Origin: Promethearchaeota archaeon
GTDB lineage: Archaea; Asgardarchaeota; Lokiarchaeia; Sigynarchaeales; SOKP01
Assembly (NCBI GenBank): GCA_016839845.1
Contig: JAEOTL010000342.1
Span: forward strand, 1 to 22,261
Direction of reading: 5' to 3'
DNA: 22,261 nt
Shown here: positions 15,926 to 22,261 of the stretch, piece by piece
How the letters are laid out: every line of letters begins with the position of its first letter
How positions within the stretch are numbered: the stretch's first letter is position 1
Position numbers and translations under genes: made by a program
Notes under the pieces: generated by a model
What the model saw: only the letters and a program-made list of their open reading frames with translations
Told to the model about the DNA's origin: nothing
The model's database searches: none

Positions 15926-17644
15926 TTAATTATAATATTTCTTAACTTCAGTAATAACTAAATTGATTAGATCTTTAACATTCTTTATTCCATAAAAAGT
16001 AACTTTATCGAGTAAGCTTTTAAATTTATCTTTTGGGATCTTGGCGGACCCTATAAAAAAACCAACAATTTTATGTCCATTTTGGGCCAAATCAATCATT
16101 ATCTTCTTTGACTTACTCCAATTATGAATCCCAAAATCAGTAATTATAAAAATAAGGGATTTTTTCTCTGCTTTTTCACACTGTTGAGCTATTTCTTGTA
16201 AAGGTAGAAGTGTACCTCCTCCTTGGTAACGCAAGAGCACACGCTCAGCTTTTTTGAAATCAGTGGTCCAATTGCAAATATCTGCTATATTCGAAAAATT
16301 AATTACACTGAATTTAACCCCTTTACTGGCTGCAAAATGCAACGCGGCAAATGCGGCTATAAGGGCTGTATGATAAGGCCCCCTACCCCTTTCCAATCTT
16401 GAAGTGTAATTCCATCTCATTGATCCTGATGAATCTAATACGATTAATAGATCGGGAATCTGTTTTTCCTCAAGATGACCAGGTCCCTCCTTATACCCCC
16501 ACTTTCTTGTAGTTATATTGGGAATAATAATGGGGCTATTCAGAATCGTCTGAACAACATCCAAATCTTCAATTGGATCTCCAATTCGCCATACTTCAGG
16601 ATAAACAGGTATCTGTCCTCCTGGCTTTTCTTCAAATATTCTGATCTCAATTAAATTTTTTGCCAATCCTCTATACCACGTAGCTAAAGGGAGACCATCT
16701 AGTAGTATCCCGGCCTGTCTAGCTGGACTACCAAACTCTGAGAAAGGGACGTTTTTCGCAAACTCTTCAGCTTTTTCTCTCAATTCATCTCCCCGACCTT
16801 CCTTCAATTTATCGGAATTTTTACTTTCAAGAGGATTATCCATTACTTCTAAAACATCTTGAGGAACTTCTATAAAAGAACCCCCAGGACTTCTTCGTTT
16901 TTCATGTCCTTGATCACATCTTGCATTCTTCCCTATCAAAGAAAATGTATCTTCAATTAGGTTTTTTAAAGATCTGGCAATGAGAGAGGTTTTTTTTTCC
17001 CAAGATGACTCATCTTCAAAATCTTTAAGAACGATCTTCGTAATTTTATCGGTTAGATAATCCATCTCTTCTAAAGACTTATCATTAAGTAATTCCACAT
17101 TCCACATCTTTTCATAGGTCCTAAAAAGGAACTTAGAAAAATCGCTTATCTTTCCTTTACTTTTAACATAATCATATGTTGTTTTTATCTCCCATGATAT
17201 CTTACTTGGGTATTTTTGATATAATTTGGTATCGATAATAAGATCAGCGAATATATTTACTATTATTGGGGCATAGTTCTGATTAACATGAGTCATTGCA
17301 GCTCTGAGTAAGTTCGCGTGAATAAGTCCATCATAGGGAATAATCTGATAATGAGATACTTCATGTAAACAAATCATATAAAAATAATCTAAATACTCTT
17401 GATCCTCTTTAAACAAGGGTGTATTGGCAAGATTCATTGTTATCTGCCATTTATTTTCAGGATCGATGTAAAAACCTTCGAGATGAGTATAATCAAAAAC
17501 GTACATTGGCTCATTTAGAGGGGGAAAATAAAATTCTTCCAATACACGACCCCATGCTTCTTTAGCTAACTGTATAAGTGTATTTTGTTTAGCTGTTAAC
17601 TCTTGCTTTTTTGTCTTGGTTTTTCTTCTTCTTGAAAGCGACAC
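15926..17644 (-). CDS. VWA-domain protein with N-terminal HExxH metallopeptidase-like region
   Basis: This 572-aa protein has a basic N-terminus (RRRKTKTKK), then a region with HEVSH (94-98), the zinc-binding HExxH motif of metallopeptidases. About 300 residues later comes a C-terminal von Willebrand A domain. Its metal-ion-dependent adhesion site looks complete: D404-x-S406-x-S408, T478 and D503 (TDFG). MoxR AAA+ ATPases usually pair with VWA proteins to insert metals or remodel target proteins, and the upstream gene is such an ATPase, 11 bp away. Whether the HExxH region is an active protease is not shown; a third zinc ligand was not identified. The start is GTG at 17644, immediately after the ATPase stop, with no SD. 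The target of the pair is unknown. Confidence 0.85.
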   Translation of the reverse strand: MSLSRRRKTKTKKQELTAKQNTLIQLAKEAWGRVLEEFYFPPLNEPMYVFDYTHLEGFYIDPENKWQITMNLANTPLFKEDQEYLDYFYMICLHEVSHYQIIPYDGLIHANLLRAAMTHVNQNYAPIIVNIFADLIIDTKLYQKYPSKISWEIKTTYDYVKSKGKISDFSKFLFRTYEKMWNVELLNDKSLEEMDYLTDKITKIVLKDFEDESSWEKKTSLIARSLKNLIEDTFSLIGKNARCDQGHEKRRSPGGSFIEVPQDVLEVMDNPLESKNSDKLKEGRGDELREKAEEFAKNVPFSEFGSPARQAGILLDGLPLATWYRGLAKNLIEIRIFEEKPGGQIPVYPEVWRIGDPIEDLDVVQTILNSPIIIPNITTRKWGYKEGPGHLEEKQIPDLLIVLDSSGSMRWNYTSRLERGRGPYHTALIAAFAALHFAASKGVKFSVINFSNIADICNWTTDFKKAERVLLRYQGGGTLLPLQEIAQQCEKAEKKSLIFIITDFGIHNWSKSKKIMIDLAQNGHKIVGFFIGSAKIPKDKFKSLLDKVTFYGIKNVKDLINLVITEVKKYYN

Positions 17645-17655
17645 TATATTTTATT

Positions 17656-19383
17656 CTATTCTTGTTTTTTTATGTATTCTAAATTATCCATAATGGATCT
17701 TAACTTGAGTGCTTTTTCCCCCCCAGAAATTTGGATGTTTACTAAAGAATCTTCTTTCGTACCAGTGACATTTATTTCAAGGAGAAGATCTTCACTCCGA
17801 ATTTGTCTAGTTTGGCGTTTGCTGAATGCTTCTTTTAGTGGTTCATCCAAGTCTGAAAATTCAGAAGCGACTTCAGCCCAAACATCTTTCTGATAAGAGT
17901 ATTCTATAATGTAATCAGTGACAGTTTGCCGGTATAACTCATTATTACACCATTCAATCAAATCACCTCTATTAGGAAACTCCATATTTTCTAAGAGTTC
18001 ATTTCTCAACTCCACCAGATCACTGATCTTTCCCGTTTTAGAAGCGTCTTTTATACGTTGTGCTAAAGGAGGATAAATTTTATTATTAACGGAATTAACA
18101 AATGGAATAAGATCAAATTTAACAATTAAATCATTTTTCTCATATTTTTTGAGTTCAGTTAAATCATTTTCTTTTGGATTTCCATCCCTGAATCGTGATT
18201 GAATTTCATAACATTTTTCGCGAGTCTTAAATCGTTTTTGAATCATTTTTAAAATATTGTTTGAAAAATCATATTTGTTTCCAAAATAGGGTGCTTTGTC
18301 TAATTCTCGTTTTACATATGCGACTCGATGAGAAACTACATATGGAGCAATAGTATTAACAATATTAATATCAATATTTTTAATTCCTAGCAACCACGCC
18401 AAAGCTTTTGAATATCGTAGCAAATCTTTTGCTACTCTTACACTCAAAATCGTATCAATTTTGTTACAGACACTCTGAGCCGTGTTAAAATGACACCCAG
18501 AACACAAACCTGTACTTGGTTTCAGATCATCCGTGTTTCCCTTATCTAAACGAGCACATAACGTAAATTCTCTCACGATAGCATGGATAAAATTTTGAGC
18601 TTGGGGTGAAATTGGGATTTTATTCACATAATACCAAATTTCCATCAGATCATCAATCGTTAAAATTTTTGGTACTTGGATTAATTCATCATAACCTGAG
18701 TATTTCTCGTCTTTTCCCGATAGTATTATCTGTAAATCGTGGCTTGCCGGCATAGAAATAGGAACAGAGATTCCGAACCTGTCTAAAAATGGCTGTGAGA
18801 GTTCAAATGTTCCCACATCATTAGGATTGATTGTAGCATATAAGCAAAACTTGTTAATCGTTGTTATAGTATCATAATATTTGACAGTACCCTCGGCGAG
18901 TAATGATAAAAGTATATCTTGAGCATATGGAGTCAAACGATTTACCTCATCGATTATTTTCCAAAAACTCGTCACAAATTGTCTCCATACTACTTCTTCT
19001 TCCCCGTCTTTCATTAATTTACCGAGTTTCAAGGTACCTATCAATTTTTCTTCAGTTAACTGAGGGTGGCCTCTAATTATTGCATTTTCAATTTCATTGA
19101 GAGTTGCTGCTGTGAACATCCTTCCTAACAATTTGACTACACTTGTTTTGCCTCCACCATGGCCGCCAATTAAGAGCATGGCAGAATTAGGGACTAACGC
19201 ATTCAGTACACTTAATGACAATATTTCTGGTAGATTTCTTGACTGTATTTTTTTTCTTTCTTCTGCTAAGTATTTAATAACAAGCTCCTTATGATGGACA
19301 AAAAGTTGGTTTGCTTGAATTAAATTGATGATTTTCCAAACCTTCTTTCGCAGTATCTCTTCTTCTCCTAAATTTGTCGGCAT
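17656..19383 (-). CDS. MoxR-type AAA+ ATPase with a Cys cluster
   Basis: This protein of about 575 aa has a single AAA+ module in its N-terminal half: Walker A GGHGGGKTS (73-81), Walker B KIIDE (142-146), sensor-1 ATINPND (183-189) and LDRFG (200-204), which bears the arginine finger typical of MoxR/AAA_5 proteins. After the lid come four cysteines, C276, C294, C297 and C306, in a CxxCHF...C setting, a possible zinc or iron-sulfur site. The remaining 260 residues are largely helical. The ATG at 19383 was chosen over an in-frame TTG at 19431, because the extra 16 residues overlap the likely promoter and contribute nothing recognisable. It forms a two-gene unit with the VWA/HExxH protein. The role is likely protein remodelling or metal-centre assembly, but the substrate is unknown. 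Confidence 0.88.
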   Translation of the reverse strand: MPTNLGEEEILRKKVWKIINLIQANQLFVHHKELVIKYLAEERKKIQSRNLPEILSLSVLNALVPNSAMLLIGGHGGGKTSVVKLLGRMFTAATLNEIENAIIRGHPQLTEEKLIGTLKLGKLMKDGEEEVVWRQFVTSFWKIIDEVNRLTPYAQDILLSLLAEGTVKYYDTITTINKFCLYATINPNDVGTFELSQPFLDRFGISVPISMPASHDLQIILSGKDEKYSGYDELIQVPKILTIDDLMEIWYYVNKIPISPQAQNFIHAIVREFTLCARLDKGNTDDLKPSTGLCSGCHFNTAQSVCNKIDTILSVRVAKDLLRYSKALAWLLGIKNIDINIVNTIAPYVVSHRVAYVKRELDKAPYFGNKYDFSNNILKMIQKRFKTREKCYEIQSRFRDGNPKENDLTELKKYEKNDLIVKFDLIPFVNSVNNKIYPPLAQRIKDASKTGKISDLVELRNELLENMEFPNRGDLIEWCNNELYRQTVTDYIIEYSYQKDVWAEVASEFSDLDEPLKEAFSKRQTRQIRSEDLLLEINVTGTKEDSLVNIQISGGEKALKLRSIMDNLEYIKKQE

Positions 19384-19511
19384 TTCGACTAATCTCTTAA
19401 GATTTTCAATATTAAATAAGAAGATAATCAATTATTTAATTTTAATCATTCACAGAGTATTGGTTTACTAGTATCAAGGTAAGAGTATGAAACATTTATC
19501 AGATCTGAAAT

Positions 19512-20201
19512 TTAAAGGGTGAGTAATTCATCTAAGTTCTCTATAATATAATCTGGTTTAAAATCCCATTCATTATGATGGTGAGAATGCCCTTGGAACC
19601 CTCGATTGATTAAGCATGCCTGAATACCAGCTTTTTTTGCGGCTATAATATCAACTTTGGAATCTCCAATCATTACTGCCTTATCGTTTAGAGGATCATA
19701 ATTTAATCTCGCTAAAACTGAAAAAATTCCATTAGGTGAAGGTTTCGCACTTTCTTGATCAATATTGACCCCCATACTATAAATTTCTTGAAATTGTTGA
19801 GTAATATTAAACTTTTTTAACACATGATCAACAACAAAGTCAGAAGTGTTAGAAACAATGGCCAGTTTAATATTTTCATAACGATTTAACTCATTTAATA
19901 TGGCATTCACACCATTAAACAAGTAAATCTTTTTTTCTTTAATTAAAACTTTCCTGTGCTCAAAATCTATTTTATCGTAATACTCCCAAAAACTATTGGG
20001 GGATTTAACCCCCCATTTTTTCAATACAGCGGTAAAATTACTACCAGAGGACCAAAACTCACTTCTTTGATCTTTTTCCGGTAAATTTGAAGCTTTCAGC
20101 TTTTTTAATGTGCTTAATAATATCATATCTGCATAAGCACTCATATTCCCTAGATTTAACAAAGTCCCATCTAGATCAAATAAATAAAAATTAAAGTTCA
20201 T
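19512..20201 (-). CDS. HAD-superfamily phosphatase, phosphoglycolate phosphatase-like
   Basis: This 229-aa protein has all four HAD motifs: DLDGT with nucleophile D9 and acid D11, SNTS (117-120), K153 before Pro, and GDSKVD (179-184) with the metal-binding Asp residues. A helical cap (about 18-90) after motif I marks a subclass I enzyme such as phosphoglycolate or other small-metabolite phosphatases. A His-rich loop (HSHHH, near 205-210) is unusual but may be neutral. It starts with ATG 26 bp after the stop of the small CxxC gene and is probably cotranscribed with it. Substrate specificity cannot be predicted for this family. Confidence 0.88.
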   Translation of the reverse strand: MNFNFYLFDLDGTLLNLGNMSAYADMILLSTLKKLKASNLPEKDQRSEFWSSGSNFTAVLKKWGVKSPNSFWEYYDKIDFEHRKVLIKEKKIYLFNGVNAILNELNRYENIKLAIVSNTSDFVVDHVLKKFNITQQFQEIYSMGVNIDQESAKPSPNGIFSVLARLNYDPLNDKAVMIGDSKVDIIAAKKAGIQACLINRGFQGHSHHHNEWDFKPDYIIENLDELLTL

Positions 20202-20227
20202 TAATCCCTACAAATATGAAAAAACTA

Positions 20228-20581
20228 TTAAAAATATCCAATATGTCCAAGATCGTTCTTATTTTCATCTAATGCGTAAACTAATCCCATTGGTAAGGGT
20301 TCTTCATCCTTATCTTTAGTTGACTTAGCAACCTTTTTAATAGTTTCTAGTTTTAAAATAAAGATCCTATCACACTTCTTGCATTTGATATGGATTTCTT
20401 TTATTTTCTTTTTTTCGTTTTCATATTCTTCTTTCTTGATTGGTTCAAGTAATTCAATATCATTGTTATCACAATTTTCTAAAAAACACTGATCAAGTGA
20501 GATCTTTTCCATTCCTCTTCGCGCAAGGGCAATAAAAGCATAACTCGGAATTTCTTCTCTTAGGTTTTTGATATCTGACAT
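20228..20581 (-). CDS. Small CxxC (zinc-ribbon-like) protein, unknown function
   Basis: This protein of about 117 aa has an N-terminal helical part with C32 and C37, a Lys/Glu-rich helix (about 49-63) and a CxxC (C67, C70) in an IKCKKCDRIF strand context, like one half of a zinc ribbon. The ribbon's second pair is missing or provided by C32/C37. I do not recognise a family. The ATG at 20581 was chosen over a TTG two codons earlier, because it lies about 40 nt after a good TATA box. It is the first gene of a likely unit with the HAD phosphatase and is divergent from gatC. Confidence 0.7.
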   Translation of the reverse strand: MSDIKNLREEIPSYAFIALARRGMEKISLDQCFLENCDNNDIELLEPIKKEEYENEKKKIKEIHIKCKKCDRIFILKLETIKKVAKSTKDKDEEPLPMGLVYALDENKNDLGHIGYF

Positions 20582-20621
20582 GCTCAATTTATGCTTTAGT
20601 TAAAATTAATACTTGTCATTA

Positions 20622-20631
20622 TATTATATAG
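20622..20631 (-). promoter_or_regulatory. TATA box for the small CxxC gene and HAD phosphatase
   Basis: The minus strand reads CTATATAATA, a good archaeal TATA match 40 nt before the ATG at 20581. It is one arm of the divergent promoter region shared with gatC. Confidence 0.5.
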
Positions 20632-20688
20632 AATTTTAATATTCGCATCTTATCAAAAGCATAGTTAAATCATCCTAAAGCTTATTTA

Positions 20689-20697
20689 TTAAATATA
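20689..20697 (+). promoter_or_regulatory. TATA box for gatC (leaderless)
   Basis: TTAAATATA ends 23 nt before the gatC ATG, so transcription should begin at or next to the start codon. This gives a leaderless mRNA and explains the missing SD. Confidence 0.5.
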
Positions 20698-20720
20698 CTT
20701 ATTACTATCTGACTTAGATA

Positions 20721-21029
20721 ATGTCTGATAAAGAAGATTTTTCAGAAGAAACAATTGATCACCTTTCTAAATTAGCATTAATAGATTTAAGTGATGAAGA
20801 AAGAAAGAAGCTTTCAAAGCAATTAGGCGAAATCTTGAACTATTTTAAAAAATTGAATGATCTGGACACGAGTAATGTCAAACCGACAACACACCCTATT
20901 GATGGATTGAAGAATGTTTTTAGAGAAGATGTACCTTGGGAGTCCCTTTCAAACGAAGAGGCAACAAAAAATTCGAAACATAAGCAAGATGGGTATTTTA
21001 AAGCCCCAAGGATACTAAAAAAACAGTAA
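20721..21029 (+). CDS. gatC: Asp/Glu-tRNA amidotransferase subunit C
   Basis: This 102-aa protein is GatC, the small subunit that stabilises GatA-GatB in converting Asp-tRNA(Asn) or Glu-tRNA(Gln) to the amidated form. Family traits are the helical N-terminus with HLSKLALIDLSDEE (13-26), a LGEILNYFKKLNDLDTSNV segment (35-53), the THP motif (57-59), FREDVPW (67-73) and the DGYFKAPRIL ending. Length is normal for the family. The gene stands alone; gatA and gatB are not in the window, which is common in archaea. Its stop lies only 10 bp from the stop of the convergent 330-aa gene. Confidence 0.93.
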   Translation: MSDKEDFSEETIDHLSKLALIDLSDEERKKLSKQLGEILNYFKKLNDLDTSNVKPTTHPIDGLKNVFREDVPWESLSNEEATKNSKHKQDGYFKAPRILKKQ

Positions 21030-21039
21030 TAGTACACAT

Positions 21040-22032
21040 TTATTTCTTATACTCATCTGTTAACTTTCTTATTGCTCCAGCCATATCTCTGAGTGCTTGT
21101 CGTCTTTCTTCCGGGCTTAATTGCTCAAAATCATCGCCTACATCGGTTCCAATTGTTTCAACCCTTCCCTGGAACTTCTTATGGACTAAGCTAATAATAT
21201 ATCGTTCATAATATTCCAAGGCTTTAACCAATTTGGGATTATCTTTAATTTTCTCCCAGAGTTCTAAAGTCTCTAAGGATTTAATCCCAAGATCTATACG
21301 AAACCAACTGATTGGAAATAATAATTCTCTTTCTATACCCATTTCAATTATCATAAGATTATCTTCATCAATATAGAGCTCTGGAATAATATCTTCTTGG
21401 TAGATTATATTATCACTCATTATATACAGATTTGCTACTCCTGTTGACGAACACACAATTCCAGTAGCAAAACCTTTTGCTAATCTCAAAATATCTGCAT
21501 AATCCTCTAATTTGGTACCATTTAAATGAAGGTTAACCCTTTTACTCCCTTGAAATTCAATCCGTATTTTTTTACTGCCTTTTGCCGCCGATAAAATTCT
21601 TGGAAATAGTTCACCATCCCGAGTTCTCTTGTGAGCATCAAGTAGTTTATTAATAATTTTATAATCTAGTCTTAACCCCGGAATAACTGTATTTTGGTTT
21701 AGAAAAGCATCCACTTCGAAATCAAATATACCATAAAATAATCGTTTCTTATTAAGAATATTGTAGATACCCTCTACAATTGCAGAAACCAGAGCTTCAG
21801 GATCATCTCGTATAGAATCATATTCTTTTGTTTCAAATGTGTCAATTTGATCTTCTAATCCTTCTTCTTGATAAAATGCACCCCAGCTCAACTCACTAAA
21901 AACTATACCTTCAGAATAAAGGTTATGGTGTCCATCAATAGAAACAAGTAACTTTGTACCTCCCAATTCAACTCCTTCTTTTGTTCCAGATGCGAGAATC
22001 GCAGAGGGGGGATTATAAAATTCTAATGGCAA
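21040..22032 (-). CDS. Hypothetical protein (330 aa), unrecognised family
   Basis: I do not recognise this protein. It is acidic and soluble-looking, without signal peptide or membrane helix. It has a Gly-rich N-terminal part with strands (LLVSIDGHHNLY, about 28-39), a mixed middle with repeated strand patterns (such as KKIRIEFQGSKRVNLHLNG) and a helical, charged C-terminus ending in an SPEERRQALRDM helix. The even composition and the single long frame indicate a real gene. The start is TTG at 22032, the first usable codon after an in-frame TGA at 22039-22041; a GTGA just upstream may help initiation. It converges with gatC. No neighbour hints at a role. Confidence 0.8.
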   Translation of the reverse strand: MPLEFYNPPSAILASGTKEGVELGGTKLLVSIDGHHNLYSEGIVFSELSWGAFYQEEGLEDQIDTFETKEYDSIRDDPEALVSAIVEGIYNILNKKRLFYGIFDFEVDAFLNQNTVIPGLRLDYKIINKLLDAHKRTRDGELFPRILSAAKGSKKIRIEFQGSKRVNLHLNGTKLEDYADILRLAKGFATGIVCSSTGVANLYIMSDNIIYQEDIIPELYIDEDNLMIIEMGIERELLFPISWFRIDLGIKSLETLELWEKIKDNPKLVKALEYYERYIISLVHKKFQGRVETIGTDVGDDFEQLSPEERRQALRDMAGAIRKLTDEYKK

Positions 22033-22137
22033 AGATCTTCACACTGTAGTAAATAAATTTAATTTGTAATAACAATTGTTTTTAATAGGGCTCTTCAATT
22101 GTTTATTGCATGATAACATATAAATAATTATTGGGAT

Positions 22138-22147
22138 CTTATATAAG
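22138..22147 (+). promoter_or_regulatory. Strong TATA box near the right edge
   Basis: CTTATATAAG is almost identical to the box of the peroxiredoxin-like gene. Transcription would begin near 22165-22170, shortly before the ATG at 22182. Confidence 0.55.
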
Positions 22148-22181
22148 AACCCCATATTCTTAAAAATTAGCACATTTAGAA

Positions 22182-22261
22182 ATGGAAAAGGTCTTCAAGT
22201 GTAGAATTTGAAATTACTCTTTTTTAAGTAATGTTATTTCTGCAGAAAAACCCGGGATTAC
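22182..22261 (+). CDS. Start of a zinc-ribbon-like gene with an in-frame TGA (3' partial)
   Basis: The ATG follows a strong TATA box. Its frame reads MEKVFKCRI, then TGA (22209-22211), then NYSFLSNVISAEKPGIT to the edge with no further stop. A small zinc-ribbon or rubredoxin-like protein would carry Cys at the TGA position (CxxC), so the codon may be selenocysteine (CxxU), a nonsense mutation or a TGT/TGC sequence error. Only 27 codons are visible. A 9-residue open frame, or a start further right, remains possible. Confidence 0.35.

Noticed and set aside
15926..19383. MoxR-VWA pair as a full anti-phage or conflict system
   Set aside because: No effector, nuclease, variable gene or mobile-element signature adjoins it, and the neighbours are housekeeping genes. 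A chaperone or maturation role is as likely.
1..22261. CRISPR arrays, tRNA or rRNA genes, insertion sequences, prophage genes
   Set aside because: Reading the intergenic gaps showed no regularly spaced repeats, cloverleaf-like segments, transposase or integrase genes. No gap exceeds about 230 bp once etfA is extended.

Overview
The window is AT-rich archaeal chromosome and looks Asgard (Lokiarchaeia-like), though the lineage is an inference. Supporting signs are archaeal TATA boxes (CTTATATAA, TTAAATATA) before many genes and Shine-Dalgarno (SD) sites of the AGGTGA type before only a few. Many genes start with TTG or GTG. The gene content also fits: a Roadblock-fold protein, a PAC2 protein, a DUF166 protein, an archaeosine-type QueD/QueC pair, a tungsten aldehyde:ferredoxin oxidoreductase and several polyferredoxins. 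No rRNA, tRNA, CRISPR array or insertion sequence was seen. It reads as ordinary chromosomal backbone of an anaerobe rich in iron-sulfur and flavin redox proteins, not as a mobile island.

Layout. Positions 1-687 (+) hold the end of a Cys-rich iron-sulfur protein. Positions 720-2876 (-) hold a Zn/Cd-type P1B ATPase. Positions 3004-6692 (-) hold a FAD-linked lactate/glycolate-type dehydrogenase, then EtfB, then a ferredoxin-EtfA fusion. This gene set matches the electron-confurcating lactate dehydrogenase (LctD-LctB-LctC) of anaerobes. The ferredoxin-EtfA reading frame has no ATG, GTG or TTG upstream of its ferredoxin domain. A DUF166 gene lies upstream (6762-7658).

Positions 7778-9954 hold divergent 7-deazaguanine genes: queD (-) and an unusual in-frame fusion of a short-chain dehydrogenase/epimerase domain to QueC (+). 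An 18-bp perfect palindrome lies between the fusion gene's TATA box and its ATG. Positions 10039-12707 hold the Roadblock-like protein (+), then a four-cluster ferredoxin, a DUF3795 protein and a PAC2 protein (all -). Positions 12847-15390 hold the aldehyde:ferredoxin oxidoreductase (-), divergent from a peroxiredoxin-like gene (+). An 87-residue orphan follows at 15623.

Positions 15926-19383 (-) hold a MoxR-type AAA+ ATPase followed by a protein joining an HExxH region to a C-terminal VWA domain. Positions 19512-20581 (-) hold a small CxxC protein and a HAD phosphatase. Positions 20721-21029 (+) hold gatC. Positions 21040-22032 (-) hold a 330-residue protein I do not recognise. At the right edge, a strong TATA box precedes an ATG whose frame gives a zinc-ribbon-like start, with an in-frame TGA where a second Cys would be expected. 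That is a possible selenocysteine codon, a nonsense mutation or a sequence error.

The main theme is low-potential electron transfer. The aldehyde oxidoreductase, polyferredoxins and the dehydrogenase-ETF set would exchange electrons through ferredoxin. The other genes cover tRNA modification, tRNA-dependent amidation, metal export, proteasome-related chaperoning and AAA+/VWA remodelling. All functions are inferred from sequence motifs.
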